Positions 28,856-37,982 of a DNA stretch of 64,000 nucleotides are shown piece after piece; position 1 is the first letter of the stretch, and the number at the start of each line of letters is the position of its first letter. Origin of the DNA: Sulfurirhabdus autotrophica (lineage in GTDB: Bacteria > Pseudomonadota > Gammaproteobacteria > Burkholderiales > SMCO01); NCBI RefSeq assembly GCF_004346685.1, contig NZ_SMCO01000013.1, positions 43,684 through 107,683 on the forward strand, given 5' to 3'. A program made the position numbers and the translations under genes. Under the pieces are notes generated by a model that saw only the letters and a program-made list of their open reading frames with translations, did no database searches and had not been told where the DNA came from.

Positions 28856-29890
28856 TCATTCCATAGTCAGGTCATTCACATACCAATCCATCGCAGTAGT
28901 CAGCCCCTGCGCAATGGTATGACTCGGTTCGTACCCCAGCAACGTTTGCGCCTTGGAAATATCTGCCAAAGAATGCCGCACATCCCCTGCACGGAAATCC
29001 CGATGAATCGGACTGGCTTTTTGCAAATGCGGGAACTGCCCTGCTAGGCGTTCACGTATCATTTCATATAGCTGATTCAGGCTGGTGCGCTCCCCAACGG
29101 CTACGTTGTAAACCTGATTCGCTGCATCCGGGTGTTCTGCCACTGCCGCCAGCAGATTGATCTGTACGGTATTATCGATATAACAGAAGTCGCGACTGGT
29201 TTCACCATCACCATTGATATAAACCGGTTCGTTCTTGATCATGCTGGAAATCCATTTCGGAATCACGGCTGCATAAGCGCCTTCCGGGTCCTGACGCTGC
29301 CCAAAAATATTAAAATAACGCAGGCCGATACATTTAAAACCGTAACTGCGGGCAAACACGTCTGCATATAATTCGTTGACGTATTTGGTAACCGCGTAAG
29401 GTGACAAAGGCTTACCGATTAAATCTTCCACTTTGGGCAAACCGGGATGATCGCCATAGGTTGAGCTGGAAGCGGCATAAACAAAGCGTTTAACTCCGGC
29501 ATCCCGAGCTGCTACCAGCATATTGAGGAATCCGCTGATATTGTTTGCATTAGTCAGTATCGGGTCTTCCAGTGAACGAGGAACTGAACCCAGGGCTGCT
29601 TCATGCAATATGTAATCTGCGCCCGCGCAGGCTGCCTGGCAGTGTTCCAGATTACGGATATCACCCTCTATCAGACGAAAGTTCTGCCATTGCGCTGGTG
29701 TGACCAGTGCTTTGACCTGCTCCAGATTATGGTGGTGACCCGTAGAGAAATTATCCAGCCCGACCACTTTTTGATTCAGCTTGAGCAGGGTTTCCAGCAA
29801 ATTGGAACCGATAAAACCGGCTACCCCGGTGACGACCCAATTGGCCGGTTGCTGCATGAGTTTTGCTGTGATTTCCTGATACTTTGTCAT
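28856..29890 (-). CDS. NAD-dependent UDP-N-acetylhexosamine 4-epimerase, WbpP/TviC type
   Basis: A 344-residue extended short-chain dehydrogenase. The NAD fingerprint [11 protein letters not shown] is near residue 20, [12 protein letters not shown] near 142 supplies the catalytic Ser/Thr, and [14 protein letters not shown] holds the Tyr-Lys pair. The sequence pattern ([30 protein letters not shown]) matches WbpP of Pseudomonas and TviC of Salmonella, which interconvert UDP-GlcNAc(A) and UDP-GalNAc(A). Together with the dehydrogenase 25 bases upstream it should supply UDP-GalNAcA for a surface polysaccharide. Confidence 0.88.
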   Translation of the reverse strand: MTKYQEITAKLMQQPANWVVTGVAGFIGSNLLETLLKLNQKVVGLDNFSTGHHHNLEQVKALVTPAQWQNFRLIEGDIRNLEHCQAACAGADYILHEAALGSVPRSLEDPILTNANNISGFLNMLVAARDAGVKRFVYAASSSTYGDHPGLPKVEDLIGKPLSPYAVTKYVNELYADVFARSYGFKCIGLRYFNIFGQRQDPEGAYAAVIPKWISSMIKNEPVYINGDGETSRDFCYIDNTVQINLLAAVAEHPDAANQVYNVAVGERTSLNQLYEMIRERLAGQFPHLQKASPIHRDFRAGDVRHSLADISKAQTLLGYEPSHTIAQGLTTAMDWYVNDLTME

Positions 29891-29915
29891 TGCGTTCCTG
29901 ATCTGATTATTTCGA

Positions 29916-31196
29916 TTACAAGCGCCAGGTGGTTAACCCTGCCTGATTGTAGGCATTCAGGTCAAACTGGGATTTGATGTCAATAAAGCAGCCGTTTTTC
30001 ACGACTTTGGCAAGATATTCACTGGTGGGTTTAGCCAGATATTCTTTATGAGAGACGGCCACCACGATGGCATCGGCGACAGGCAGGTTTTCCCATGCCA
30101 CCAGATCCAGCCCGTATTCATGTTTGGCTTCTGCCGCATCGGATACCGGGTCATGTACATAGACTTCAATCCCGTAGGTCTTGAGTTCATTGATGACATC
30201 AATTACTTTGGAATTTCGCAAATCTGCACAGTTTTCCTTGAAGGTCAGGCCCAGCAAGTTCACTTTGGCACCTTTGACATGGCTGCCAGCACGAATCATG
30301 TTTTTGACGGTTTGCTCAGCAATAAATTTACCCATGCCGTCATTAATGCGGCGGCCTGCCAGTATCACCTGGGGATGATAGCCCATCATGTCGGCTTTGT
30401 GGGTGAGGTAGTAGGGGTCCACTCCGATGCAATGACCGCCTACCAGACCCGGACGGAAGGGCAAAAAGTTCCATTTGGTACCAGCGGCTTGCAGCACTTC
30501 CAGTGTATCGATGCCGATCTTGTCGAAAATGATGGCCAGTTCGTTCATCAGGGCGATATTGAGGTCGCGCTGGGTGTTTTCGATGACTTTGGCGGCTTCT
30601 GCTACTTTGACGCTGGAAGCGCGATGTACACCGGCTATGATTACGGTTTCATAAAGCTGGGCGACTTTTTCCAGGGTGTCAGCATCATCACCAGAAACCA
30701 CTTTCAGGATTTTGGTGACAGTGTGCTCTTTATCGCCAGGGTTGATCCGCTCTGGTGAATAGCCCACATGAAAGTCTTGTTTCCATTTGAGGCCGGATTC
30801 TTTTTCCAGTATCGGCACGCAGATTTCTTCGGTGGCACCGGGGTAAACCGTGGATTCATAGATAACGATGGCGCCTTTTTTCATGTGGCGGCCAACACTG
30901 GTGCTGGAGCCAACCAAGGGACTGAAGTCAGGCTGGTGGGCTTCATCTACGGGGGTGGGCACCGCTACAATGATGTAGTCGGCCTTGCCGAGCAGTGCGG
31001 GGTCGGTCGTAACGGTGAGCTTGGTGGAAGATTTCAAATCTTCAGGCGTCATTTCGCCTGTAGGGTCGCAAAAGCGTTTGTAGCTTTCGATTTTTTCGAC
31101 GGACAGATCGAAACCAATGGTTTCCATTTTCTTGCCAAATTCGACTGCCAAGGGCAAACCCACATAACCCAATCCTACAACTGCGACGATGCTCAT
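29916..31196 (-). CDS. UDP-N-acetyl-D-glucosamine/galactosamine 6-dehydrogenase, TviB/WbpO type
   Basis: A 426-residue nucleotide-sugar dehydrogenase. The N-terminal NAD fold starts [30 protein letters not shown] follows near 115, and the active-site cysteine lies in [18 protein letters not shown] near residue 255. It oxidises C6 of a UDP-N-acetylhexosamine twice to give the uronic acid. A strong AAGGGAGAG ribosome site lies before the ATG. It is the first gene of a two-gene unit with the epimerase; glycosyltransferases are not in the window. Confidence 0.9.
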   Translation of the reverse strand: MSIVAVVGLGYVGLPLAVEFGKKMETIGFDLSVEKIESYKRFCDPTGEMTPEDLKSSTKLTVTTDPALLGKADYIIVAVPTPVDEAHQPDFSPLVGSSTSVGRHMKKGAIVIYESTVYPGATEEICVPILEKESGLKWKQDFHVGYSPERINPGDKEHTVTKILKVVSGDDADTLEKVAQLYETVIIAGVHRASSVKVAEAAKVIENTQRDLNIALMNELAIIFDKIGIDTLEVLQAAGTKWNFLPFRPGLVGGHCIGVDPYYLTHKADMMGYHPQVILAGRRINDGMGKFIAEQTVKNMIRAGSHVKGAKVNLLGLTFKENCADLRNSKVIDVINELKTYGIEVYVHDPVSDAAEAKHEYGLDLVAWENLPVADAIVVAVSHKEYLAKPTSEYLAKVVKNGCFIDIKSQFDLNAYNQAGLTTWRL

Positions 31197-31266
31197 AACT
31201 CTCCCTTATTTTTTTGTTGTTAGCACAAACACATAAAAACTACTTTATGTCCGTGACAATGCATTA

Positions 31267-31309
31267 TGCTATAACAAATTGTAATCAATCCTGATAGATT
31301 GTTATAGCA
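31267..31309. promoter_or_regulatory. Long inverted repeat in a divergent promoter region, candidate operator
   Basis: TGCTATAACAA (31267-31277) and TTGTTATAGCA (31299-31309) are perfect 11-bp inverted arms. Inside, CAATC and GATTG form a second nested dyad. The element lies between the divergent dehydrogenase and protease genes, about 50-90 bases from each start, where a regulator could control either or both. Confidence 0.55.
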
Positions 31310-31360
31310 ATTCTGCTTTTAATGGCAAAAAATTATTACTTTGCATGCTTTGGAGAAGAT

Positions 31361-32182
31361 ATGACTTGTTTTAATGCTAACGTTTTCACCCGCACTTATC
31401 GCGGTACAGTTTCATTAACCAAGTCTGTTTTTGTCAGCCTGTTTGTACTCACTTTATCTGCCGGTTTCTCTGCGGTCAGCGCAGACAACGCCCTCTCGCA
31501 AACCATTGAAAAAATCAGGCCTTCTATTGTTGGCATTGGCACAGTGATGCAAACCCGTTCACCCCCAGCCAGCTTTCGCGGTACCGGGTTTGTCGTAGGG
31601 GACGGACTCCATATCATCACCAATGCCCATGTGGTTTCACCTTTGCTGGATACTGAACAAAAAGAGATGCTGGCCATTTTTGTCGGACGAGGCGAGTCTG
31701 CTCAGGCTCGCCAGGCAACAAAAGTCGCAGTGGATGCAGAACATGATCTGGCATTATTAAAAATCACTGGGAAACCTTTGCCTGCAATGACCATTGGCGA
31801 CTCAAATTCCACCAAAGAAGGGGAAGAGTATGCTTTCACCGGATTTCCTATCGGCATGGTTTTAGGTCTTTATCCTGTTACACACCGCGCCACGGTTTCC
31901 GCCCTCACTCCTATTGTTACCCCGGCACTTTCTGCCAAACAACTGGACGCTAACGTATTGAAACGAATCCGCACGCCATTCGAGGTGTTCCAACTGGATG
32001 CAACAGCCTACCCTGGCAACAGTGGCAGCCCTTTGTACGACCCGGCAACTGGCAAGGTTTATGGCATCATAAATATGGTATTTGTTAAGGGAACGAAAGA
32101 AAATGCCATCACCAATCCTAGCGGTATTGCCTACGCCATACCGGCCAATTACATTTATACGTTCATGCAGCAAAACCCCTGA
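31361..32182 (+). CDS. Periplasmic trypsin-like serine protease without PDZ domain
   Basis: A 273-residue protein from the ATG at 31361 behind GGAGAAG; an earlier ATG at 31322 would add 13 residues with no better ribosome site. A hydrophobic segment (about 25-40) looks like a signal sequence. The triad is visible: His in IITNAHVV, Asp in AEHDLALLK and Ser in YPGNSGSPLYD. It resembles HtrA/DegP catalytic domains but ends with no PDZ domain, so it may be a short S1C protease acting on damaged or surface proteins. It faces the polysaccharide genes across the inverted repeat. Confidence 0.87.
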   Translation: MTCFNANVFTRTYRGTVSLTKSVFVSLFVLTLSAGFSAVSADNALSQTIEKIRPSIVGIGTVMQTRSPPASFRGTGFVVGDGLHIITNAHVVSPLLDTEQKEMLAIFVGRGESAQARQATKVAVDAEHDLALLKITGKPLPAMTIGDSNSTKEGEEYAFTGFPIGMVLGLYPVTHRATVSALTPIVTPALSAKQLDANVLKRIRTPFEVFQLDATAYPGNSGSPLYDPATGKVYGIINMVFVKGTKENAITNPSGIAYAIPANYIYTFMQQNP

Positions 32183-32212
32183 TAAAACTAAAATCAGGTG
32201 CAAACAGCACTG

Positions 32213-33622
32213 TTACCCTATTTTGAAACTCTCCAGTTGTCCTGGAACAATAGCTTGCCAGCCAAGCTGATCTCTCAAAACGCCGGCAAACTCCTGCGCA
32301 GTGCTGGCTTCACCATGCACCACGAAAGTTTGGCCCGGGGGCTTACGAAAATGGCCAAGCCAGCCTAACAAGGCTTTCTGGTCTGCATGGGCCGACAATC
32401 CACCAATAGTGTAAATATCGGCCCGCACAGGAATTGCCTGTTTGAAGATATTCACGACTTTCACGCCATCAACAATACGGCGACCCAATGTACCTGAAGC
32501 CTGGAAACCGGTGATCAGAATAGTGCTTTCTTTGCGCCCAAGGTTATAGCGCAGATGATGCTTAATACGCCCTGCATCGCACATACCGCTGGCCGAAATG
32601 ATAATCGCCCCTCCACGAATGTCATTCAAAGCCATGGACTCTTCTACATCTTCCACAAAATTGATTTTGGGAAAATCATGCTGCGTTCGCCCCCACTCCA
32701 TCAATTGTTTGGCCTCTTTATCCAGAAGCTCGAAATGCTTCATGGTGATTTGCGTTGCTTTGGTGGCCATGGGTGAATCTACGTAAATTTGCATATGATT
32801 GCCGATTTTTCCCTGGCGTATCAGATCCCCCAGTAAATAGATAATGTCCTGGGTGCGGCCCACTGCAAAAGCTGGAATAATCACATTTCCATGCTTGCGT
32901 TTCAACGTATCATTAATGGCAAGCGCCAACTCGTCCAACGTTTCATCCATTCCCTTGTGCAAGCGATTTCCATAGGTAGACTCAACAATCAGCACATCGG
33001 TTTCTTCTATCGCATGGGGATCTTGCATCAGTGGATGACCTGGCTGGCCTAAATCACCGGAAAATACTATTTTGCGTTCGTTTCCGTTTTCTTTTAGCCA
33101 AATCTCGATAATTGAAGACCCCAGAATATGGCCTGCATCCTGAAAACGACATTTCACTGCAGCATGGGGATTGACGTCCTCACCATATTCCACCCGTTGG
33201 AGCTTTTTCAGACAATCCTGTGCTTGTGCAACGGTATAAAGCGGAGCAGTTTCATGCTTCAGCTTTTTTCTGACTTTACGGCGCTGATAATCGGCACGTT
33301 CAGCTTCTTTTTCCTGAATATAGGCACTATCAGGCAACATCACACCTAGCAGGTCAGCGGTAGCAGAAGTGGTAAAAATCGGACCACGAAATCCAAAAGC
33401 AACCAGTCTGGGCAACAGGCCGGAATGATCAATATGCGCGTGGGTTAATAACACAAAATCCAGCGAGCGAGGGTCAAAATCCAGAGCATCCCGATTTTTG
33501 CGGTCAGCCTCCCTTCCCCCTTGAAACATGCCGCAATCCACCAGAAAACGCACTTCGTCCGTTTCTACCAGATAACAGGAGCCGGTAACCTCACGTGCTG
33601 CACCAAAAAAAGTCAGTTTCAT
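32213..33622 (-). CDS. MBL-fold/beta-CASP metallo-hydrolase, RNA-processing type
   Basis: A 469-residue protein with the metallo-beta-lactamase metal motif HAHIDHSG near 60, the metal-binding DAGHILGS and FSGDLG, and the beta-CASP and RMMBL parts (IIISASGMCDAGRI, LSAHADQ). This is the CPSF-like mRNA 3'-end processing exonuclease family, found in many bacteria where it acts on RNA. It overlaps the ABC ATPase gene by four bases (ATGA), so it is the last gene of that operon, an odd partner for an exporter. Confidence 0.9.
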   Translation of the reverse strand: MKLTFFGAAREVTGSCYLVETDEVRFLVDCGMFQGGREADRKNRDALDFDPRSLDFVLLTHAHIDHSGLLPRLVAFGFRGPIFTTSATADLLGVMLPDSAYIQEKEAERADYQRRKVRKKLKHETAPLYTVAQAQDCLKKLQRVEYGEDVNPHAAVKCRFQDAGHILGSSIIEIWLKENGNERKIVFSGDLGQPGHPLMQDPHAIEETDVLIVESTYGNRLHKGMDETLDELALAINDTLKRKHGNVIIPAFAVGRTQDIIYLLGDLIRQGKIGNHMQIYVDSPMATKATQITMKHFELLDKEAKQLMEWGRTQHDFPKINFVEDVEESMALNDIRGGAIIISASGMCDAGRIKHHLRYNLGRKESTILITGFQASGTLGRRIVDGVKVVNIFKQAIPVRADIYTIGGLSAHADQKALLGWLGHFRKPPGQTFVVHGEASTAQEFAGVLRDQLGWQAIVPGQLESFKIG

Positions 33623-34362
33623 ACTTCTCTCCCCTCGCCTTTTTCTTCGTAAGTTTTACCATCTCGAATATGGTAAATGCGTTTAAAAGTCGGAATGATT
33701 TTTTCATCGTGGGTCACCACTATGATCGCCGTTTGATATTGCTGCGCCAAACGATTCAGAATCTTGATGACTGCCAGCGCCCGCTCGCTGTCCAACGGTG
33801 CGGTGGGCTCATCTGCCAGAATGATAGGCGGTTTATTAGCAAGCGCACGGGCAATGGCCACCCGCTGCTGCTCCCCCCCGGACAAAGCCGAAACCTGCGC
33901 TTTGGCGCGGTGTGCCACATCCAACGCAGTAAGCATTTCCATTGCACGCGCCCGTGCCTTTTCATTGGACACCCCTGCCAGCATGGGTAACAGCGCAACA
34001 TTATCTGTCGCATCCAGAAAGGGAATTAAATAGGGTGCCTGAAACACAAAACCGATGCTATCCCGGCGCAATACCTGCAAATCACTGACCTTCCAGCCTT
34101 CATCGTATATGACTTTCCCACCCAGCGTAAAGCGGCCAGCAGTGGGCTCTATCACCGCCCCCAGACATTTCAGCAAGGTGGATTTGCCCGAACCACTAGG
34201 CCCAATCAACCCTACCACTTCTCCGGGATAAATGACCATATCCACGCCTTTCAACGCATCCACAGCCGTATCACCGCTGCCGTAACGCTTCACCATTCCT
34301 TCGATTAAAATGGCAGGCTGCACGCTTGTTTCTACATTAGTTACGGTCATTGTATTTTCCAT
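33619..34362 (-). CDS. ABC transporter ATP-binding protein, LolD/MacB/DevA type
   Basis: A 247-residue ATPase with Walker A GPSGSGKST near 56, Q-loop FVFQAPYL, signature LSGGEQQR near 155, and Walker B IILADEPT. The extended helix after the signature and partner genes point to the MacB/LolD/DevA subgroup, which powers FtsX-type permeases that work with a HlyD adaptor. It starts three bases after the permease stop and overlaps the MBL gene downstream. The exported substrate is unknown. Confidence 0.93.
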   Translation of the reverse strand: MENTMTVTNVETSVQPAILIEGMVKRYGSGDTAVDALKGVDMVIYPGEVVGLIGPSGSGKSTLLKCLGAVIEPTAGRFTLGGKVIYDEGWKVSDLQVLRRDSIGFVFQAPYLIPFLDATDNVALLPMLAGVSNEKARARAMEMLTALDVAHRAKAQVSALSGGEQQRVAIARALANKPPIILADEPTAPLDSERALAVIKILNRLAQQYQTAIIVVTHDEKIIPTFKRIYHIRDGKTYEEKGEGREV

Positions 34363-34365
34363 ACA

Positions 34366-35559
34366 TTACCCACCAATTGCCTCTGCCGGATCAATCCGCA
34401 GCGCAGCGCGAATAGCCAATACACTTGCCAGTGCACACATGACCATGGTGAGTATAAATGCCCGCACGGCGTCTCCGGATTCCAGCAAGATATATTTGGG
34501 GAAAACTGGTGCCCACAAGGTTGCCGCAAATTTCCCCACAAAAAATCCGATGATTCCCAACCCCAAAGCTTCCTGCAAAATCATGGCTGCAATGGTTTTG
34601 TTTCTTGTGCCGATCAGTTTCAGCACGGCAATTTCTTTTACCTTGCTCAACGTCATCGTATAGATGATAAATGCAACGATTGTGGCGCTAACTACCGCTA
34701 AAATCATTAAAAACAACCCAATCTGCTTGGCAGCGGTTGCTATCAGCTTGGCTACCAGAATCTCTTCCATATCGTCACTGGTATAAGCCTGCATATGCTT
34801 CCAGCGCTTGATGTTATCAGCCACAACTTGCGCATCCCAGCCGGGTAACACTCGCACCAGCACAGCATTCACATTGTGATTTGAAAACTGGTTAGCTTCT
34901 ACGGCAGCCAGCACACCCAGTGTGCCAGGCCGATTCAGCGCAGGATTCGCAGCCAACCGGTTGCGTTCATTCACGATCGCATCATTATCCTTAAGAAATT
35001 GGGCTTCCTGGGCATCTTTCAGAGAAATAAACACCATGGGATCACCGTTGCTGGATACCATGCGCTTAGTTAATCCAACCACCGTATAGTCATTACGGCG
35101 AATACGGATTTTATCACCCACTTTAAATCCCGTTTTGCTATCCACTATGGCTTCGTAGTGAGGACGGGTAATCGGCCGACCTGCCGTAAGAAAAGCAGGT
35201 TCACCTAAATGCCCCGGTTCAAATCCGGAGATCATGACGCGCTGATCTTTGCCGCCCTGCTTCACTTGCATGGTCAGGAAAGTTGCATTCCCCGCCTCTG
35301 CCACGCCGGATAGCCCCAGGATGCTGCGATAAACATCGTCATGCAGACTGGAGGGTTCGGCGAAAGGACCCAAGGTGCCTTCCTGCACTACCCAGATATC
35401 CGCTTGCGTCGCATGCAGCAACACCTTGGCATCATCTACCATACCGCGATAGACGCCAGCCATAGTCAGCGTAACCCCGATCAGCAAACCCAGCCCCATA
35501 CCTGTGAGCAGGTAGCGCCCCAGTGTATGTGCAATATCACGGCTCGCCAGGTTAATCAC
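34366..35559 (-). CDS. FtsX-family ABC transporter permease, DevC-like
   Basis: A 397-residue membrane protein with one helix near residue 20, a periplasmic region of about 220 residues, and three helices in the last 150 residues (about 270-290, 315-345 and 360-385), the FtsX/MacB-like topology. The helix-linking LSKVKEIAVLKLIGTRN is the family signature. The gene overlaps the HlyD-family gene by eight bases. With adaptor and ATPase it should form a tripartite pump that hands substrate to an outer-membrane channel encoded elsewhere. Confidence 0.92.
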   Translation of the reverse strand: MINLASRDIAHTLGRYLLTGMGLGLLIGVTLTMAGVYRGMVDDAKVLLHATQADIWVVQEGTLGPFAEPSSLHDDVYRSILGLSGVAEAGNATFLTMQVKQGGKDQRVMISGFEPGHLGEPAFLTAGRPITRPHYEAIVDSKTGFKVGDKIRIRRNDYTVVGLTKRMVSSNGDPMVFISLKDAQEAQFLKDNDAIVNERNRLAANPALNRPGTLGVLAAVEANQFSNHNVNAVLVRVLPGWDAQVVADNIKRWKHMQAYTSDDMEEILVAKLIATAAKQIGLFLMILAVVSATIVAFIIYTMTLSKVKEIAVLKLIGTRNKTIAAMILQEALGLGIIGFFVGKFAATLWAPVFPKYILLESGDAVRAFILTMVMCALASVLAIRAALRIDPAEAIGG

Positions 35560-36721
35560 TGCTTTGCTGCTCCCGCACTTTCATGCCCTCACGCAATTGA
35601 GCACTGCTATATACAATGACCTTATCGCCCTTTTTCAAGCCATTTTTAAGCTGGGTTTTCCCGTCCAAGGTCTGAATCCCCACTTGCACCGGAACAAACT
35701 TGGATTTTCCTTCTGCAATTTGCCACACCCCGGTTTGACTATCTTGTTTTTTCACTGCCGCACTAGGCACATTCAGCACATCTTTTGCGTTTTCCTGTTG
35801 TATCGTCACCTCTGCCAATTCCCCGAGATAAAGCCTTTTTGGGGGATGCACAAAAGAGACATTGATCACCCGCTCTTCTGTCACGCTATCACTTTGCATT
35901 TCTATACGTGTTACCTGCCCAGCCAAGGATTCATTCTGGCTTGAGCGCAATACAATTTGCGCAGACTGAGCTTTTGCAACTCCCCGTGCCTGGGCCTGAT
36001 CTACCCGCGCTCTCACCCACAAGCTGCCAGGGTCAACCAGATGAAATACCGCTTGCCCTGCTACGACGGTCGTTCCCGGTTCGGCATCACGTGACACCAC
36101 CAATCCATCAGTGGTGCTAACCAGTTTCAGGTTATCGCGCTGTTTGATCAATCCTGCGCGCTCTGCTCCCGCTTTTTCCGCATCTTTTCGTGCTGCAACT
36201 ACACCGGAACGTGCAGCCTCCATAGCGGCCTCTGCGATTTGCGCTTCGTTCTGACGGCTTTCGGCCATCTCATTACTAACAAAGTTTTTTGCGACCAATG
36301 CCTTATAGCGTGATGCATTAGCCCGCGCCAATCGGTATCTGCTTTGCGCTTCTTTTTCCTGTGCTGTCGCTATCAAAACAGATTGTTGAGCCCGTTGAGC
36401 AGCACTTTCCGTAGCACGAATGCGCTGCTCAAGATCTACCGGATCAATTTCAGCCAACACTTGCCCGGCTTGCACCAAATCCCCCTGATCCACCATCACT
36501 TTTAGTAGTCGCCCTGCCTGTGTTGGACCAATCGCATAGGATAACCGCGCCTCTACCGTCCCGATCCCGGATACGCTGGCACGCAAATCTCCTTGCTCAA
36601 CACTGGCCGTTACAACAGTAATGGGTGCCAAAGGACCACGATGCGTTATCAGCCACCCCAGACTTGCCAGAAATAACAATGCGCCTCCGGCTAAAGCATA
36701 GGATTTCCAATTCTTGATCAT
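35552..36721 (-). CDS. HlyD/MacA-family periplasmic adaptor subunit
   Basis: A 389-residue membrane-fusion protein: one N-terminal anchor helix (about 8-25), a lipoyl half (VEQGDLRASVSGIGTVEAR), a long coiled-coil hairpin (about 95-195, rich in Ala, Gln, Glu and Arg), the second lipoyl half (KLVSTTDGLVVSRDAEPGTTV), and beta-barrel and membrane-proximal domains. It couples the inner-membrane permease to an outer-membrane exit duct. It is 36 bases downstream of the cytochrome gene. Confidence 0.92.
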   Translation of the reverse strand: MIKNWKSYALAGGALLFLASLGWLITHRGPLAPITVVTASVEQGDLRASVSGIGTVEARLSYAIGPTQAGRLLKVMVDQGDLVQAGQVLAEIDPVDLEQRIRATESAAQRAQQSVLIATAQEKEAQSRYRLARANASRYKALVAKNFVSNEMAESRQNEAQIAEAAMEAARSGVVAARKDAEKAGAERAGLIKQRDNLKLVSTTDGLVVSRDAEPGTTVVAGQAVFHLVDPGSLWVRARVDQAQARGVAKAQSAQIVLRSSQNESLAGQVTRIEMQSDSVTEERVINVSFVHPPKRLYLGELAEVTIQQENAKDVLNVPSAAVKKQDSQTGVWQIAEGKSKFVPVQVGIQTLDGKTQLKNGLKKGDKVIVYSSAQLREGMKVREQQSSD

Positions 36722-36757
36722 TTTCTCTGGACCCTTTTGATAGTATTTTTTTGCACG

Positions 36758-37249
36758 TTACTTATGAAGAGCAGGATAAGGCTCGTTTTGAATCTGATAA
36801 ATAGTATGGCATGCGACACATTTCTGTAAAGTAGAGGCAAGCTGCGTCATGGAGTGCTTCATGTCGCCCATACTTTCCGCATCCATCGCTATTTGATCAA
36901 ATTCATTATGCACACTAAAACCGAGCTGTTTGAATTCTGCGGGTAATTTTGCACGTAACGCCGGCGGCACTTCATGCACAGCGGCTTTCCCTAATGAACG
37001 TGCAGCATTAGCCAATGCTTTGGCATCGTCCCGCGCAAAAGCGTCAGTCATGAGTTGAACCCCACTTAAAAACTGACGCATTTCCAGCAACACTACTGCG
37101 CGTTCATCCGGTTTCAATACTAAAGCGGTTCGCTCGTCTGCAGGTTTTGCATGATTTTCAGCATGCTTTTCATCTGCACTCACACTGCTGACTGACAGCA
37201 ACAACCCCACCAACGCACTGCAAGACAAGACTTTCATATTTTTATACAT
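36758..37249 (-). CDS. Cytochrome c'-like / c-556-type haem protein
   Basis: A 163-residue secreted protein, started at the ATG at 37249 behind GAGGAAT; a 14-residue longer reading is less likely. After a signal peptide (ending SVSSVSA) comes a helical region and a single haem motif CVACH about 20 residues from the C-terminus. A C-terminal CxxCH after a helical bundle is typical of class II cytochromes c. It may serve electron transfer or gas binding in the periplasm. It lies between the TetR gene and the exporter genes in one transcription direction. Confidence 0.83.
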   Translation of the reverse strand: MYKNMKVLSCSALVGLLLSVSSVSADEKHAENHAKPADERTALVLKPDERAVVLLEMRQFLSGVQLMTDAFARDDAKALANAARSLGKAAVHEVPPALRAKLPAEFKQLGFSVHNEFDQIAMDAESMGDMKHSMTQLASTLQKCVACHTIYQIQNEPYPALHK

Positions 37250-37294
37250 CACAATTCCTCTTTTCAAGTTTAGGATAAATCTACAGATCAAGCT

Positions 37295-37900
37295 TTACTT
37301 CGCACTTATTCCCCGTTTATAAACAGGAAACACTTTTCTTGCTTCTTCCTCCAGGGAACGTTTTCCACGGAATATGGATGATTGGATAACCAACCCCTGT
37401 ATCATCCCGATATACAAAACTGCTGCCCCATTTTCGTCCAACTCCGCACTGACGATTCCCTGGCTTTTTGCTTCTGCCAGCAACGCGGCAATTTTGGCCT
37501 CATACCCCGCCATGATTTCCTGAATCAGCTGTTTCAACTTCACGCTCTTGGTGTGCAGCCGCTCAGAGAACAATAACCGGGGAATTGCAGGATGCTTACT
37601 GATAAAAGCGATATGGGCAAAAAACATTCTTTCCAGTGAATCCAGAGGATTCACACCTTCATCAGCGGCCTTTCCTATCACCTTCATCAAGCGGGCACGA
37701 ATCCACTGCATGACTGCAAACCAGATATCATCCTTGGTGGCAAAATGACGAAAAATAGCCCCCTGAGTCAACCCCATGGCATCCGCCATATCCTTGGTAG
37801 TAACTTCATCTACACCACGCTCCGCAGCAAGATCCACCGCCACCTTGACGATTTCTTCCTGTCGCTCTTCCGCTGAAAGCCGCTGTCTTGTTGTACCCAT
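37295..37900 (-). CDS. TetR family transcriptional regulator
   Basis: A 201-residue repressor, starting at MGTTRQRLS (37900). A longer reading to 37963 would place coding sequence over a clear palindrome, so I prefer the short start although its ribosome site is weak. The helix-turn-helix is at about residues 25-50 (VTTKDMADAMGLTQGAIFRH). The rest is the variable ligand-binding domain. Its likely targets are itself and the downstream cytochrome/exporter operon, which begins 45 bases after its stop. Confidence 0.9.
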   Translation of the reverse strand: MGTTRQRLSAEERQEEIVKVAVDLAAERGVDEVTTKDMADAMGLTQGAIFRHFATKDDIWFAVMQWIRARLMKVIGKAADEGVNPLDSLERMFFAHIAFISKHPAIPRLLFSERLHTKSVKLKQLIQEIMAGYEAKIAALLAEAKSQGIVSAELDENGAAVLYIGMIQGLVIQSSIFRGKRSLEEEARKVFPVYKRGISAK

Positions 37901-37916
37901 AGAAAAACACACCACT

Positions 37917-37975
37917 AGATAGTAATTGATCACTATCTTATTTAAAAGCATTATGGATGTCAATATCTTATTTAA
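37917..37975. promoter_or_regulatory. Candidate TetR operator region (palindrome plus direct repeat)
   Basis: AGATAGT (37917-37923) and ACTATCT (37932-37938) form a perfect 7-bp dyad across eight bases. TATCTTATTTAA occurs at 37934-37945 and again exactly 30 bases on at 37964-37975. The position just upstream of the TetR start fits autoregulation. Confidence 0.55.
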
Positions 37976-37982
37976 TGGAACG

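Noticed and set aside
29603..29977. Long plus-strand ORFs opposite the epimerase and dehydrogenase genes (also 30048-30758)
   Set aside because: They are antisense readings of two clearly recognised enzymes and have no ribosome sites or family motifs.
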